This document shows, piece by piece, positions 30,267 to 40,478 of a stretch of DNA of 64,000 nt; position 1 is the stretch's first letter, and each line of letters opens with the position of its first letter. This DNA comes from Eubacterium sp. Its GTDB lineage: Bacteria > Bacillota > Clostridia > Lachnospirales > Lachnospiraceae. A program made the translations under genes and the position numbers. Location of the stretch: assembly GCA_017430325.1 (NCBI GenBank), contig JAFRNE010000007.1, positions 220,606 through 284,605 of the forward strand, given 5' to 3'. The notes under the pieces are model-generated. The model searched no databases and had not been told where the DNA came from. It was given only the letters and a program-made list of their open reading frames with translations.

Positions 30267-32096
30267 TTACTGCTGTGCGTTTCTGTTTGCTCTCATTCTG
30301 AGTCTTGAATCAAGTATCTTCTTTCTGATCCTGAGATTCTTTGGTGTTATCTCAAGAAGCTCATCTGTATCGATAAAGTCAAGTGCCTGCTCAAGTGAAA
30401 GAACTCTTGGTGGTACAAGCTTAAGTGCTTCATCAGAACCTGAAGCTCTTGTATTTGAAAGATGCTTTGTCTTACATACATTAACTTCGATATCCTCTGC
30501 ACGGCCTGTCTCACCGACAACCATTCCTGCGTAAACCTCAACGCCAGGTCCGATGAACATAGTTCCTCTCTCCTGTGCATTGAAGAGACCGTAGGTGATG
30601 GATACACCCGGCTCAAATGCGATAAGGGAACCGTTCTGACGGTAGCTCATATCACCCTTGTAGTGATCATAGCCGTCAAATACAGTATTTATAACACCGT
30701 TACCCTTTGTAGCTGTAAGGAAATCTCCTCTGAAGCCTATAAGACCTCTTGAAGGAATTCTGATCTCAAGTCTTGTTATGCCATTGTCGCCAGGCGCCAT
30801 GCCGATAAGCTCACCTTTACGGATGCTGAGCATATTGATAACTGTTCCGGAAAACTCATCCGGCACATCGATAACAGCTATCTCGAATGGCTCGAGCTTC
30901 TTGTTGCTTTCGTCGTATTTATAAATAACCTCAGCCTTACTTACTGCGAACTCGTAGCCTTCACGTCTCATGTTCTCTACAAGAACTGAAAGATGAAGCT
31001 CACCACGACCTGAAACCTTGAAGCAGTCTGTTGACTCTGTCTCTTCAACTCTGAGGCTGACATCTGTATTTAACTCTCTAAAAAGTCTGTCTCTGATCTG
31101 TCTTGAAGTAACGAACTTACCTTCCTTACCTGCAAGTGGCGAATCATTTACCATGAAGTCCATAGAGATAGTAGGCTCTGTGATCTTCTGGAAAGGAATA
31201 GCCTTTGGCTGGTCAACCGAGCAGATGGTATCACCGATCTTAAGGTCGGCTATACCTGAGATTGCAACGATTGATCCAACTGTTGCACTATCAACATCTA
31301 CTCTCTTAAGTCCGTCATATTCATAAAGCTTACCGATCTTAACCTTAACCTGCTTGTCAGGATCGTGATGGTTAACAAGGATTGCATCCTGGTTAAGCTT
31401 TATAGTACCGTTATCGATCTTTCCGACACCGATACGTCCAACGTATTCATTATAATCTATAGTACTGATAAGTATCTGAAGCCCGGCATCAGGATCACCT
31501 TCCGGAGCAGGAATATGCTTGATGATAGTCTCAAAAAGAGGCTTCATATCTGTTCCACGCTCGTCAGCTGTATAAGAAGCAATACCTTCTCTTGCTGAAG
31601 CATAGATGAATGGACAGTCAAGCTGCTCATCTGATGCATCAAGATCCATAAGAAGCTCAAGAACCTCTTCCTCAACGGAATCAGGTCTTGCATCAGGTCT
31701 GTCAATCTTATTTACGCATACGATAACCGAAAGATTGAGTGCAAGAGCCTTCTGAAGAACGAATCTTGTCTGAGGCATAGGACCTTCAAATGCGTCAACA
31801 ACAAGGATAACGCCGTTAACCATCTTAAGTACTCGCTCAACCTCGCCACCGAAATCCGCATGACCCGGAGTATCGATGATATTGATCTTAACTCCGTCAT
31901 ACATTACGGCAGTATTCTTAGAAAGGATAGTGATACCTCTTTCTCTCTCGATGTCGTTAGAGTCCATTACTCTCTCGGCAACCTCCTGATTCTCACGGAA
32001 TACACCGCTCTGCTTAAGGAGCTCGTCTACAAGTGTTGTTTTACCATGATCAACGTGTGCGATTATGGCAATGTTTCTGATGTCTTCTCTTTTCAT
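30267..32096 (-). CDS. typA: Translational GTPase TypA/BipA
   Basis: This ribosome-associated GTPase of the EF-G family helps ribosome assembly and stress growth. The 609-residue protein has G1 AHVDHGKTTLVDELLK, G2 ERGITI, G3 DTPGHADFGGEVERVL and G4 VNKIDRPDARP. Domains II, III and V follow, and then the TypA-specific C-terminal domain with GMVVGE and TPKNLRIRKK. Length and motifs match the family. It is the last gene before pncB on this strand. Confidence 0.97.
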   Translation of the reverse strand: MKREDIRNIAIIAHVDHGKTTLVDELLKQSGVFRENQEVAERVMDSNDIERERGITILSKNTAVMYDGVKINIIDTPGHADFGGEVERVLKMVNGVILVVDAFEGPMPQTRFVLQKALALNLSVIVCVNKIDRPDARPDSVEEEVLELLMDLDASDEQLDCPFIYASAREGIASYTADERGTDMKPLFETIIKHIPAPEGDPDAGLQILISTIDYNEYVGRIGVGKIDNGTIKLNQDAILVNHHDPDKQVKVKIGKLYEYDGLKRVDVDSATVGSIVAISGIADLKIGDTICSVDQPKAIPFQKITEPTISMDFMVNDSPLAGKEGKFVTSRQIRDRLFRELNTDVSLRVEETESTDCFKVSGRGELHLSVLVENMRREGYEFAVSKAEVIYKYDESNKKLEPFEIAVIDVPDEFSGTVINMLSIRKGELIGMAPGDNGITRLEIRIPSRGLIGFRGDFLTATKGNGVINTVFDGYDHYKGDMSYRQNGSLIAFEPGVSITYGLFNAQERGTMFIGPGVEVYAGMVVGETGRAEDIEVNVCKTKHLSNTRASGSDEALKLVPPRVLSLEQALDFIDTDELLEITPKNLRIRKKILDSRLRMRANRNAQQ

Positions 32097-32199
32097 ACTG
32101 ATTTTCCTTTTTATATATTTACAATTATTTGTTTCTTAGTTTAGAGCCGGCAGCTATCCAAATCTCCGGCCTGTTTATCCTGAATGATTCCTTCAATAA

Positions 32200-34371
32200 T
32201 TAATATCCGGCATCATAAATAAGCTCATTTATGGAAGTGCTGAGCACATGTTTTTCCATGTCTATCTGATAAACCGCAACAACATCTCCGGTCTTAAGCT
32301 CATCGAATTCTTCTCTGGCAACGATGATGGTATTTTCATTCATATATGTTGTAACCAGTCTCTCACCATTGACAACTACCGTCGAGAATGGCGTGAAGTT
32401 GTTACCATGAACGATTATCTGATTATTTGACAGCACAACATCCTTAAGAACTACCGGATATATGCCCATCATCATATTCTTAGGCTTGTATTCTTCAATA
32501 CTGTCGTAGATATACTGCTCTCCATAAAGCATATCGTACTGTATCAGATGCAGCGCATCATTATAGGCCGTATCATCGTAAGGATTATAGAACGATGAAT
32601 GTATCTTCTGATAGATTCCCTTGTCCATATTGAGAGCTGTGAGAAGGTAATCTGAGAATTCATAGGTCGCCATATCCCTGTCAGGAAGGTCCAGACCGAT
32701 GTTATTTACGATAACATACTCTGACTGTAATTCGTTTCCTACAACAATATCGGACATTTCAAAAGGAATACTTGGAAGGTGATCTCCGTAAATAAAGAGA
32801 ACGTAATCCTCTCCTCTTTCGTCCAGCATATCCTTCAGCATACCTATCATCTCGTCCATCTCATAGCACATATTTACATAGTAGCCATACTGATTTTCAA
32901 GTACTGTATCACCGTCATCTCTTGTTACATGAACGTGCTCAACTGTATTTACTGCATCCTCAGGGTATTTTCCATGTCCCTGAACTGATATACAGTGGAT
33001 GAAATCATCGTCGGTTTCTGTATGATCAAGGCATTTCTTTATCTCATCTACCAGATCATAGTCCTTTGCCCAGCCTGCACTTGTGTATGAAAGATGAGGC
33101 ATATATTCCTGCGATACAAAATAATCGAAACCGAGTTCGTTATAAACCTCATGTCTGCTGTAGAAGTATGCCTTGTTATTATGCATAGCAAAACTTGTAT
33201 AGCCCTGTCTGCCCAGTATCTGCGCAAGACTTTCACATGGTGTATCTGTAAGAACCGTCTTGTAAGGATACTCGCCCGCACCAAACATAGAAGTTCTCAT
33301 ACCTGTGATAACTTCACATTCAACATTCGCGGTACCTGCACCGATTGAAGGAACCGTAAGGAATCCCGAAGGATACTCTTCCATGAATTTATTAAAGTTC
33401 GGAACCGAATCAATATCCGTATGAATGCCCTGCATTCTGCTTATATCCATAAAGGACTCAAGCTGGATGATGATGATATTTGGTGTCTGCTTTCTGCCTC
33501 TGTTACGCAGGTAAATCTGATAATCTGAATCTACTCTTTCAACAAGTCCGTCAACCTCTTCCTCAGAATAGTTGTCCGGTTTAGAAATACCTATATCAAT
33601 GATACTGTTCGAGAAACAATACGCAAATCCATAATCTCTGTAAGCATTTCCGAGGTTTGAAAAGTCATCGGAAATGATACCAAGTCTCGTCGCCGTAGTC
33701 GTCAGTACGTAGATAAGCATAAATACACCTACAGCCACAAGGAAGTTCACAAGTCTGTTCACTTTGCCAATGATCTTCGGCGTCCAAATATAAAGCATTA
33801 TAACAAAGAAAACAGCGACTCCTATTCCCACAAATATAAGTATCTGTTGGAATTTGCTGAAATAAATATCCATCATACTTATAACATCCATCGCCATAAG
33901 GAAGTCTATGGCAGAGAATGGCGTTATTCTGTATCCTAACAGAATAAAGTTTATGAATCCCATGACAAACCATAGGAATCCAAAAATAAACACGAAAAAC
34001 AGCCTCTTCCTGAACAGAAGTCCGAGGAGAAGCGAACCAAATATGATAAGTATATTAATAAAGAAGATAAGCGGCGAATGTACGATAAACTTTACCGCAC
34101 CTACAAAGGATCTTCTTCCGAGTATTTCAAGTATAACGTCCTCGACAACCGCCAAAATGAAGCACGCGAATATCCATTTATAATTTCGCGCTTCATACAA
34201 AGCAGAGATCTTCACCTTCAGCTTCTTGAACGGTCCCTTTACTTCAGTGGCAGACTCTTCTGATTCCTCTTCTACTGCATCTTCAACCACAGTTTTTTCC
34301 GGCTGTATCTTCTTATCTATGTAGTTTTTGTTGTTATTATTATGATGTTTTCTATTCTTCTTACTGCTCAT
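32200..34371 (-). CDS. LtaS-like membrane sulfatase-family transferase with C-terminal beta domain
   Basis: The 723-residue protein has a charged N-terminus, about five transmembrane helices (65-230) and an extracellular alkaline-phosphatase/sulfatase-type domain (about 295-620). Catalytic features include QLESF (metal Glu at about 305) and PSIGAGTANVECEVITG with the nucleophile Thr at about 347. A His is in CISVQGHGKYP and a metal pair lies in YGDHLPS. LTA synthases move glycerol phosphate from phosphatidylglycerol. The last 90 residues (VLSNNQIIVHGNNFTPFSTVVVNG and on) look like an IPT/TIG beta-sandwich, an addition not found in classical LtaS. A second LtaS-like gene lies at 44.7-46.8 kb. 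Confidence 0.86.
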   Translation of the reverse strand: MSSKKNRKHHNNNNKNYIDKKIQPEKTVVEDAVEEESEESATEVKGPFKKLKVKISALYEARNYKWIFACFILAVVEDVILEILGRRSFVGAVKFIVHSPLIFFINILIIFGSLLLGLLFRKRLFFVFIFGFLWFVMGFINFILLGYRITPFSAIDFLMAMDVISMMDIYFSKFQQILIFVGIGVAVFFVIMLYIWTPKIIGKVNRLVNFLVAVGVFMLIYVLTTTATRLGIISDDFSNLGNAYRDYGFAYCFSNSIIDIGISKPDNYSEEEVDGLVERVDSDYQIYLRNRGRKQTPNIIIIQLESFMDISRMQGIHTDIDSVPNFNKFMEEYPSGFLTVPSIGAGTANVECEVITGMRTSMFGAGEYPYKTVLTDTPCESLAQILGRQGYTSFAMHNNKAYFYSRHEVYNELGFDYFVSQEYMPHLSYTSAGWAKDYDLVDEIKKCLDHTETDDDFIHCISVQGHGKYPEDAVNTVEHVHVTRDDGDTVLENQYGYYVNMCYEMDEMIGMLKDMLDERGEDYVLFIYGDHLPSIPFEMSDIVVGNELQSEYVIVNNIGLDLPDRDMATYEFSDYLLTALNMDKGIYQKIHSSFYNPYDDTAYNDALHLIQYDMLYGEQYIYDSIEEYKPKNMMMGIYPVVLKDVVLSNNQIIVHGNNFTPFSTVVVNGERLVTTYMNENTIIVAREEFDELKTGDVVAVYQIDMEKHVLSTSINELIYDAGY

Positions 34372-34436
34372 ATAAGCCTCTTAAGATAATAGTATTTTTA
34401 TCCTGCTACACGATTATATCAAAAAAATCTGATTTT

Positions 34437-36242
34437 TCAACAAATATCGGAAAGAGATTCCATCTGACCTATAACATCATCAAATACATCAAGTGCTTCC
34501 TGCACCGGTTTCTCTGTTGAAAGGTCAACTCCTGCTTTCTTCAGCAGACTTACAGGATCCTCGGTACAGCCGCTTCTGAGGAAGCTCTTATATTCCTCTA
34601 CCGCCTTCACACCTTCATTCAGAATCCTGTCAGCAACCGCAACTGCAGCCGAAAAGCTTGTTGCATACTGATATACATAGAAGTTGTAATAAAAATGCGG
34701 TATCCTGCACCACTCGTAAGCGATAAGCGGATCCGAGATCATATCCTCCCCGAAATATTTTTTATTAAGTGACAAATACAGTTCAGACAGTGTATCTGCC
34801 GTAAGTGGTGTTCCCTCCTCAGAAAGCTTATTGCTTTCTCTTTCAAATTCAGCAAACATAGTCTGTCTGTAAAGAGTTCCCTTGAAGCTCTCAAGAAAAT
34901 GATTTATAAGGTAAGCTTTCTCCTTATCCGACTCAGCCTTGCCAAGCATATATTTCAGAAGGAGCACCTCATTTGTTGTTGAAGCAACCTCAGCAACAAA
35001 TATCTTATAGTTCGAATCAAAGAAGTTCTGGCTCTCATTCGAATAATATGTATGGATGGAATGACCCATCTCATGCACAAGCGTGAAGATGTCATCAAGT
35101 GTATTGTTGAAATTCAGGAGCACATAAGGATGAACTCCGTAAACACCTGACGAATAAGCGCCGCCGCGCTTTCCTTTATTTTCAACAACGTCTATCCATC
35201 TGTTGTCATAAGCCTTCTTCAGAAGCTCGATATAATCATCTCCCAGCGGACGAAGCGCCTCAAGAGAGATAGCCTTAGCCTCCTCAAAGCTTACTGAATA
35301 TTTATGATCACTGACCATCGGTGCGTAGACATCATACATATGAAGCTCATCAACCTTAAGGAGCTTCTTCCTGAGTCTCACATATCTGTGGAACTTGTCC
35401 ATATTCTTATTTACGCAGCTAATGAGGTTGTCACATACAGAAGGTGAAACATTATTTCTGTCTACAGCTGCGGTAAAGGTATCCGGATATTTCCTTGCCT
35501 TTGCATAAAATATCTGTTTCTTTACCTGACCGTCATAGAGAGCCGCCCAGGTATTTGCAAGGTTCTTATATTCCTCATAGAATTTCTCGAAGGATTCCTT
35601 TCTGACTTCTCTATCAGAAGACATCTGAAGAGGAACGAACCTTCCGTTGGAAAGCTGGATATCTTTGCCATCTTCTCCCTTAGTGTTAGGGAATCTGATA
35701 TCTGCATTTGCAAGCATTGAACGGGCATTTGAAGCCGCCTCAGCCATATCACCAGCAGATGCAAGAAGCTCCTCCATCTCCTTAGAGAGTGTATGCTCTC
35801 TTGTTCTCTGTATTTCCTTGATAACGTTCTTATATTTAAGAAGTGCCGGTGTTTCGTTATAATACGCTTCGATAACCTCCGGCTCAGCCTCGAGTATCTC
35901 AGGCTCCAGGAAGGAAAGCTTCTCATTGATCTTAACGTCTAAAGACTGAGCTCTCTGGAAAAGCTTCTGATTCTCAGGCTCAGAGGTATCCTGATCATGA
36001 AGCATCTCTGCATAGCCGTAAAGCCTGTATACCTTCATGATAGCAGCCTCGTAAAGATCCATCGCCTTAAGCAGCGACTCTGAACTCTCTGTCAGCCTTC
36101 CTGCCATTGCAAGAAGCGCGTCTGCCTTCTCTATTGCCTCAGTATAATCCTTCTCCCAAAGCTCTGTTGTATCATATATATCTGAAAGCTTCCAGGTCAT
36201 TTCCTCAGGGATCTCAATTCTAAGCGGTAATTTGTTTTCCAT
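34437..36242 (-). CDS. pepF: Oligoendopeptidase F
   Basis: The cytosolic zinc metallopeptidase of family M3 cuts short peptides. The 601-residue protein has the zinc motif HEMGHSIHTYYS with a downstream Glu in the SYKIFVAEVASTTNE region. The long helical N-terminal lid, the VDRNNVSPSVCDNL region and the YEWCRIPHFYYNFYVYQYATSFSAA stretch before the C-terminus are typical of PepF. Length is right for PepF1. The gene sits alone after the spermidine-synthase-like gene with a short gap of 14 bases, so co-transcription is likely. Confidence 0.95.
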   Translation of the reverse strand: MENKLPLRIEIPEEMTWKLSDIYDTTELWEKDYTEAIEKADALLAMAGRLTESSESLLKAMDLYEAAIMKVYRLYGYAEMLHDQDTSEPENQKLFQRAQSLDVKINEKLSFLEPEILEAEPEVIEAYYNETPALLKYKNVIKEIQRTREHTLSKEMEELLASAGDMAEAASNARSMLANADIRFPNTKGEDGKDIQLSNGRFVPLQMSSDREVRKESFEKFYEEYKNLANTWAALYDGQVKKQIFYAKARKYPDTFTAAVDRNNVSPSVCDNLISCVNKNMDKFHRYVRLRKKLLKVDELHMYDVYAPMVSDHKYSVSFEEAKAISLEALRPLGDDYIELLKKAYDNRWIDVVENKGKRGGAYSSGVYGVHPYVLLNFNNTLDDIFTLVHEMGHSIHTYYSNESQNFFDSNYKIFVAEVASTTNEVLLLKYMLGKAESDKEKAYLINHFLESFKGTLYRQTMFAEFERESNKLSEEGTPLTADTLSELYLSLNKKYFGEDMISDPLIAYEWCRIPHFYYNFYVYQYATSFSAAVAVADRILNEGVKAVEEYKSFLRSGCTEDPVSLLKKAGVDLSTEKPVQEALDVFDDVIGQMESLSDIC

Positions 36243-36256
36243 ATTTTTATGCTCCT

Positions 36257-37939
36257 TTATAATCCAAGCTCTTCAAGTAAGCCTTTTATTCCTTTTTCTT
36301 GATAAACATCTTTATAATAAGAAAGCTCCTCAGTGATCCTTACGTCGATCTCCTTCATACCAAGAAGCTCGACCGGCGCTTTGTCATCAGTAAGAATATT
36401 ATCTCCTGCAGTATAAACCTTAAGTCTGTCATTAACGGTTGACATAAGATTTACAAATTCCTCGTCAAAATCTGAACTTTTACTGATCAGTACATCGTAT
36501 ACAGCATCTTTGTTCATCGAAGCAAAAAGCACCGAATTCGTATATCCTTCAACCTCAACTATAGACACATAAGGAAATACATTTCCGATAGTATCACAAA
36601 GATATTCCGAAATACTCCCCTCTGCGTCAGAATACATATTCAGGTTTACGACCATAACTCCATTTTCAGTCAGGTGTTTCTTGACCATCGTAAAGAATTC
36701 CTTTGTGGACATCTGGAAAGGTATCGTTATGTCCTGGTACGCATCCACCATGATAACGTCGTACTTCTTCTCAACCGCCTGCAGATAAGCCCTTCCATCA
36801 TAGGTCGTAACTACTGCTTCCTCCGGCTCGTCGAAATATTTTCTTGCCAGCTCGGTTATCTTCTCGTCTATCTCAACGCCTTCAACATGCAGCCCACCAA
36901 AATATTTCAGCAGCTCCTTGGCATAGGTTCCTGTACCCATTCCGAGTATCAGAACCTCTCCCTCCGAGGTATCATTAATTCCCGCCATAAGGGGCGCAGC
37001 AAGCGCATAGTCATAATACATTCCGGAAAGTGAGCCATCCTTTATGGTGATAGACTGAACTCCGAAAAGTACATTTGTGGAAAGGATGATGGACTTATCA
37101 TCCTCTTTAACCTGAAGATAATTGTAGATGGACTCACCTTCGTAGGTCAGATCCTTCTGCCAGAAAGCAAAGCTGTCACTGTTCCCGAATATACTGCAAA
37201 GAATAAACAGCACCGAACATATTATAATAAATATAGTTTTTCTTTTAACACTTATAAAATATATCAGTGAAAGAACCAGAAGCACTCCCGAAAAGATCAG
37301 GAAAGTAATACTCGTTCCAACGGCCGGAATAGTCACAAAGGTCGGAAGGAAGGTTCCGATGATACTGCCTATGGTATTTGAAGCGCCCAGCGAACCAACT
37401 ATCTTACCGTTATCATCAAGACTGTCCACGGTGTATTTTACAAGGGACGGAGTTACCGTTCCAAGCAGAAACAACGGATATACAAATATCACCATGCAGG
37501 AGGTAAAGGCTGCGATTATCAGGAAATTCTGATTTATTGCTATGATCATTACTCCTGAAACCAGCAGGATTATATATTTTCCAAGAACCGGTATAGCCGC
37601 GATCCATACAGCCGCGATTGCAAGCCTTTTGTACAGTCTGTCCGGATTCGGATCTTTGTCGGCACTTCTTCCACCATATATATTTCCCAGCGCCATCGAG
37701 ATCATGATGGTTCCGATGATTATCGTCCATACGATCTGTGACGATGAAAAATACGGTGCCAGCAGTCTGCTCGCGCTAAGCTCTACAGCCATAACAGCCA
37801 TTCCTGCGAAGAACTCCGTCATATATAAATATGTCTTATTTCTGAGTATGCCCCTTCTGTTTGCGTCTTCCTTTTTTTCTACTGTAACTTCAGCTTTTAT
37901 TTCATCTGTGTTTTTGTTAATGCTTGATACTTCTTTCAT
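36257..37939 (-). CDS. Fused MFS-like membrane domain/spermidine synthase-type methyltransferase fold
   Basis: The 560-residue product starts at ATG 37939, after an AGGTA-type site; a longer reading begins in the leader. Residues about 35-260 form six to eight transmembrane helices (YLYMTEFFAGMAVMAVELSASRLLAPYFSSS and following). Residues about 280-540 form a Rossmann fold like spermidine synthase: GEVLILGMGTGTYAKEL, EGVEIDEKI and DVIMVDAYQD. This fused type is widespread and often called a membrane spermidine synthase, but it usually lacks proof of polyamine synthesis, so the substrate is open. It leads pepF. Confidence 0.85.
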   Translation of the reverse strand: MKEVSSINKNTDEIKAEVTVEKKEDANRRGILRNKTYLYMTEFFAGMAVMAVELSASRLLAPYFSSSQIVWTIIIGTIMISMALGNIYGGRSADKDPNPDRLYKRLAIAAVWIAAIPVLGKYIILLVSGVMIIAINQNFLIIAAFTSCMVIFVYPLFLLGTVTPSLVKYTVDSLDDNGKIVGSLGASNTIGSIIGTFLPTFVTIPAVGTSITFLIFSGVLLVLSLIYFISVKRKTIFIIICSVLFILCSIFGNSDSFAFWQKDLTYEGESIYNYLQVKEDDKSIILSTNVLFGVQSITIKDGSLSGMYYDYALAAPLMAGINDTSEGEVLILGMGTGTYAKELLKYFGGLHVEGVEIDEKITELARKYFDEPEEAVVTTYDGRAYLQAVEKKYDVIMVDAYQDITIPFQMSTKEFFTMVKKHLTENGVMVVNLNMYSDAEGSISEYLCDTIGNVFPYVSIVEVEGYTNSVLFASMNKDAVYDVLISKSSDFDEEFVNLMSTVNDRLKVYTAGDNILTDDKAPVELLGMKEIDVRITEELSYYKDVYQEKGIKGLLEELGL

Positions 37940-38008
37940 TTTTATACCTAATCCTTTAAATACAACCAACTTTACCATGCAACCGCAGGATAACGATTGC
38001 AACTCTAT

Positions 38009-38037
38009 ATTATAAATAATTAATACTGATTAGTAAA
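38009..38037 (-). promoter_or_regulatory. Likely sigma-A promoter for the MFS/spermidine-synthase-like gene and pepF
   Basis: On the minus strand there is TTTACT, a 17-base spacer and a perfect TATAAT, about 70 bases upstream of the start at 37939. The rest of the divergent space 37940-38186 shows no other clear signal. Confidence 0.6.
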
Positions 38038-38186
38038 ATAATATTTTTGACGAACCAACTGTGCAGGTTTAGTTATCATGTTATTTGCATATTCGTTTAT
38101 TGATGTGTTATTATCAGTTTCGATTGAATGACACGGATCAAAATAATGGTCATTCATTAATAACCTATACAGAAAAGAGAAAATAC

Positions 38187-39110
38187 ATGTTTATCAGCCT
38201 TGCTCCTATGGAAGGAATAACTACATATGTTTATAGAAATGCCATTAACCGTCATTTCGGCGAGCTTGACTGCTTCTATACACCGTTTCTGACTGCAAGC
38301 CATATCAAAGGCAGAGAATTTCGTGATGTGGACCCAAAGAATAATACAGTTTCAAAGCTCATCCCACAGGTTCTTGTAAACGATGCTGAGCTTTTTGTCA
38401 CTATCGCAAAGCAGCTTGAAGCTCTCGGCTATGACGAGGTAAATCTCAATCTCGGCTGTCCTTCAGGAACAGTCACCTCCAAAGGCCGCGGTGCAGGCTT
38501 TCTTGACAAAACAAGCGAACTGGATAAGTTTCTTGAGGAGATATTTAACAACTCTCCACTTGATATTTCCATAAAGACACGTATTGGTGCTGAATTCATC
38601 TCCGAATGGGAGGATATCGCAAAGATTTATGAAAAATACCCTGTGAAAGAGCTTATCATCCATCCACGTGCGGGCAAGGAGCTGTATAAAGGTCATGCAC
38701 ACGTTGATATTTACAAGGAGATGGTCGCTTATCTTTCACCGAAGATGAAGGATACTATATTTACTTATAACGGAGATATCGTTGACTGCGAAACCCTAGG
38801 TAAAGGTTTTGACAGAGTTATGATCGGCCGCGGTATGATAGCTAACCCATCACTTGCATATATTTTAAAGAATAATAGAAATATCGATGACTTTAAGAAA
38901 CGTTTCCTGCTCTTCCACGAAGAACTTCTGAATAATTATATAGAAGAAATGAATTACGAGGATCAGGTTGTGAAAAAGATGAAGGAGCTGTGGGTATATC
39001 TTTCCAAAGGGCTCGGAGTGCCTCAGAAGGCTATTAAGGAGCTGCTTAAGGCAACAACTCTTCCAAAATATAAAAATCAGTTCCAGGTCATCTCATCATA
39101 TATCAGCTAA
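38187..39110 (+). CDS. tRNA-dihydrouridine synthase family flavoprotein
   Basis: The 307-residue product starts MFISLAPMEGIT at ATG 38187; an upstream in-frame extension is not part of the family. Dus enzymes reduce uridines in the tRNA D-loop using FMN and NADPH. Visible features are APMEGIT at the N-terminus, the catalytic Cys in LGCPSGTVTSKGRGAGFL, the FMN-binding stretch IKTRIG and HPRAGKELYKG, GDI and GRGMIANP near the C-terminus. Length is on the short side. It is followed 100 bases downstream by a PHP phosphatase on the same strand. It is in the Dus family, but which tRNA position it modifies is unknown. Confidence 0.85.
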   Translation: MFISLAPMEGITTYVYRNAINRHFGELDCFYTPFLTASHIKGREFRDVDPKNNTVSKLIPQVLVNDAELFVTIAKQLEALGYDEVNLNLGCPSGTVTSKGRGAGFLDKTSELDKFLEEIFNNSPLDISIKTRIGAEFISEWEDIAKIYEKYPVKELIIHPRAGKELYKGHAHVDIYKEMVAYLSPKMKDTIFTYNGDIVDCETLGKGFDRVMIGRGMIANPSLAYILKNNRNIDDFKKRFLLFHEELLNNYIEEMNYEDQVVKKMKELWVYLSKGLGVPQKAIKELLKATTLPKYKNQFQVISSYIS

Positions 39111-39210
39111 TAACAGCAAATAATATACAATAATCAGTGTTTATGTTTTACACATCAAGTTTTATAATTTATGAAGGATCACATAATCGATCTTCAGAAA
39201 GGACCACATC

Positions 39211-39987
39211 ATGAAAGCAAGCTATCACAATCACACCTGGCGCTGCAACCATGCGACCGGTACAGAAAGAGAATATATCGAGAAAGCCATTGAAGGCGGT
39301 ATCAAGGTCTTTGGTTTTTCGGATCATACACCTCAGATCTTCCCGGAGGGTTATGTTTCGAACTTCCGCATGCAGCCGGATCAGATTGATGGTTACTGTG
39401 ATACTATCACTGCGCTTAAGAAGGAATACGCATCAGATATCGAAATACACATCGGTCTTGAGGTTGAATACTATCCACTTCTTTTTGATAAACTGAATGA
39501 ATTTCTTGCTGATTACCCTATCGAGTATTATCTTCTCGGCCAGCATCTGATATTTAACGAATACGAAACCATCCGTGACGGCTTTAGATTTCCTGACAGC
39601 CGCTCCGGTCTTGTACAATATGTTGATCAGTGTATCGAAGCTCTAAATACCGGTCGATTCCTGTATTTTGCTCATCCTGATGTCTTCAGGACCAACTGTG
39701 ACGACAAAACCTATTACGCAGAAATGAAAAGACTCTGCGAACACGCAAAGTCTCTCTCCATCCCTCTTGAGATCAATCTTCTCGGCATTGCTACAGATCG
39801 TTATTATCCTGCTGCCCGCTTCTGGAATATTGTTTCAGAGGTTGGTAATGACACCATTTTCGGCGTCGATGCCCATGCAACCGAGGATGTTACGCGTGAA
39901 GAAGCCGTAGAAAAAGCAATGAAGCAGTTCATAGAACCGCTTCACTTAAATCTTCTTGATGAGATCAATATCCCTCAGCTCTCCTGA
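39211..39987 (+). CDS. PHP-family histidinol-phosphatase
   Basis: The 258-residue PHP-domain metallohydrolase has metal ligands in YHNHTWRCNH, FGFSDHTPQI, GLEVEYYP, GQHLI, FAHPDVF and FGVDAHATED. The length and motif spacing match the HisK type of histidinol-phosphatase, which makes histidinol in histidine synthesis. No other his genes are near, so another phosphate ester is possible. It has a strong AAAGGA site before the ATG. Its end overlaps the end of the convergent thioesterase gene by 23 bases. Confidence 0.8.
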   Translation: MKASYHNHTWRCNHATGTEREYIEKAIEGGIKVFGFSDHTPQIFPEGYVSNFRMQPDQIDGYCDTITALKKEYASDIEIHIGLEVEYYPLLFDKLNEFLADYPIEYYLLGQHLIFNEYETIRDGFRFPDSRSGLVQYVDQCIEALNTGRFLYFAHPDVFRTNCDDKTYYAEMKRLCEHAKSLSIPLEINLLGIATDRYYPAARFWNIVSEVGNDTIFGVDAHATEDVTREEAVEKAMKQFIEPLHLNLLDEINIPQLS

Positions 39988-40453
39988 TCTTTCTCATTTC
40001 GATCCTCTTGAGAGCACCCTCATATTCTGCTTTCTCAACTTCAGTCTCCGGTTCTATTCCGTAAGGTACCGGAACCGGATGACCGTTTTCATCTATACAA
40101 ACCTCAGTAAAATACGCTCTGTTGATCATGTGCCTCCTGCCGGTCTCTCTGTCTTCAAAATAGACATCGACTCTGACCTCCATGGAGGTATTTCCAACAT
40201 AGGTTACCCTTGAAATGATAACAACTACATCATTGATAAATGCACCCTTCTTAAACTTCAGATTATCAACCGCAACGGTTGTGACCTGATGTCCCGAATG
40301 TCTGAGGGCTGCTATACCTGCAACCTCATCCATCCACTCCATAAGACGACCACCGAAAAGCCTGCCGCTTCCGTTGATGTCTTCGTACTGTATGCATTTC
40401 ATCCACTCTGACTGTGAGTCAGAAACCTTCTTCAGGCCTTTTTCGTATTTCAT
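39965..40453 (-). CDS. Hotdog-fold acyl-CoA thioesterase
   Basis: The 162-residue single hotdog domain of the YciA/BFIT type hydrolyses acyl-CoA. Visible features are YEDINGSGRLFGGRLMEWMDEVAG, with the conserved helix after Asn, then TVAVDNLKFKKGAFINDVVVI, VGNTSMEVRVDVYFED and AYFTEVCIDENG. It is cytosolic with no signal peptide. The substrate is not clear. The gene overlaps the PHP phosphatase gene at its 3' end (convergent). Confidence 0.88.
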   Translation of the reverse strand: MKYEKGLKKVSDSQSEWMKCIQYEDINGSGRLFGGRLMEWMDEVAGIAALRHSGHQVTTVAVDNLKFKKGAFINDVVVIISRVTYVGNTSMEVRVDVYFEDRETGRRHMINRAYFTEVCIDENGHPVPVPYGIEPETEVEKAEYEGALKRIEMRKIRRAEGY

Positions 40454-40478
40454 AAAACCACCATTAATTATGCTTTAA

